Of a stretch of 33,601 nucleotides of DNA, positions 33,150 to 33,601 are shown piece after piece; position 1 is the first letter of the stretch; every line of letters begins with the position of its first letter. The notes beneath the pieces are model-generated. The model was not told the origin of the DNA. It saw nothing but the letters and a program-made list of their open reading frames with translations, and did not search any database. Location of the stretch: contig CALESE010000167.1 in assembly GCA_937907205.1 (NCBI GenBank), positions 1 to 33,601 on the forward strand, written 5' to 3'. Origin of the DNA: an uncultured Romboutsia sp. (GTDB taxonomy: Bacteria; Bacillota; Clostridia; Peptostreptococcales; Peptostreptococcaceae). Both the position numbers and the translations under genes were made by a program.

Positions 33150-33601
33150 ATGGACTTTAAGAATAATAAATTAAAAGTAACAGTATTAACATTTATATTA
33201 CTTTTAGTATTAGTTGGAATATTTGTATTTATACAAATAGGACCAGTTAATAAAAATAATAAAAAGGATGTAGTAATAGATATACCATCTGGTTCGAGTG
33301 TAAATACTATATCAGATATTTTATATGAAAATAAATTAATAAAAAATAAGACATTATTTAAAGTTGTGGTTAAGATAAGTGATAAAGCGCCACAAATAAA
33401 GGCTGGAAAATATTTACTTAATCAGACTTATACAAATAATGATATAGTAAATTTATTGGCGTCTGGAAAAATCTATAATGATGGAATAAAGGTAACTATA
33501 CCTGAAGGATCTACATCAAAAGAAATAATTTCTATATTAGTAAATAAAAAACTAGGTAATAAAGAAACCTATGAAAATTTAATAAATAATCCTAAAGAAT
33601 T
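33150..33601 (+). CDS. mltG: Endolytic murein transglycosylase MltG (YceG family), 5' part
   Basis: The first 150 codons of a gene that runs off the window. The product starts MDFKNNKLK, followed by a membrane helix (about 8-30) and then the YceG N-terminal LysM-like region: VVIDIPSGSSVNTISDILYENKLI, KAGKYLLNQTYTNNDIVNLLASGK and VTIPEGSTSKEI. MltG cuts nascent peptidoglycan strands at the membrane. The catalytic Glu lies beyond the window end. AAGGAG is 11 nt before the ATG. Confidence 0.88.
   Translation, partial: MDFKNNKLKVTVLTFILLLVLVGIFVFIQIGPVNKNNKKDVVIDIPSGSSVNTISDILYENKLIKNKTLFKVVVKISDKAPQIKAGKYLLNQTYTNNDIVNLLASGKIYNDGIKVTIPEGSTSKEIISILVNKKLGNKETYENLINNPKE

Overview
The window is very AT-rich, almost every gene is on the + strand, and it carries a complete spoIIIA operon, spoIVB, spo0A and spoIIM. 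It is therefore chromosome of an endospore-forming low-GC clostridium. The Spo0A protein and the gene order (nusB, M22 glycoprotease-like, xseA, xseB, ispA, dxs, tlyA, recN, spoIVB, spo0A, cca) look like Peptostreptococcaceae (Clostridioides/Paraclostridium/Romboutsia relatives). Genus is an inference; no 16S gene is present. I see no tRNA, rRNA, CRISPR array or insertion sequence, and no gene-free stretch longer than about 300 bases.

Layout. (1) 1-4620: a self-contained sucrose operon (EIIBC, sucrose-6-phosphate hydrolase, fructokinase, stand-alone EIIA) behind sigma-A-type promoters and a LacI-type operator, closed by a strong terminator. (2) 4687-9839: spoIIIAA-AH, the mother-cell ATPase, membrane channel and ring proteins of the SpoIIIA-SpoIIQ feeding complex. 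(3) 9957-14608: asp23-like, nusB, an M22 glycoprotease-like gene, xseA, xseB, ispA and a PAP2-like membrane protein. (4) 14610-19194: dxs behind its own promoter and a terminator-like leader hairpin, then tlyA and recN. IspA and Dxs both serve isoprenoid synthesis. (5) 19368-21324: spoIVB and spo0A; spo0A has a textbook SigH promoter overlapping an 0A box. (6) 21431-27943: cca, then an envelope/division-type module (steA, steB, a GT2 glycosyltransferase, an MraY-like membrane protein, a DUF3866 protein) ending in a NUDIX hydrolase. (7) 28007-32949: spoIIM, a xerD-like gene and nucleoside salvage (deoB, punA, pdp). (8) 33150-end: the 5' part of mltG with a strong promoter and an upstream 0A box.

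Two points deserve the most attention. First, the Shine-Dalgarno of spoIIM is buried in a long hairpin whose loop carries a SigE-like -10. Readthrough mRNA from the upstream vegetative operon would be untranslatable, while mRNA started by SigE would lack the blocking arm. Second, the XerD-like protein keeps the nucleophilic Tyr and one Arg but has replaced the other Arg, the catalytic Lys and both catalytic His, so it looks like a pseudo-recombinase kept as an intact gene. Also notable are the order tlyA-recN-...-steA-steB-...-NUDIX-...-xerD, which matches the mycobacterial tlyA-nadK-recN-steA-mctB-pyrG-NUDIX-xerD region, and the absence of argR/nadK between tlyA and recN.
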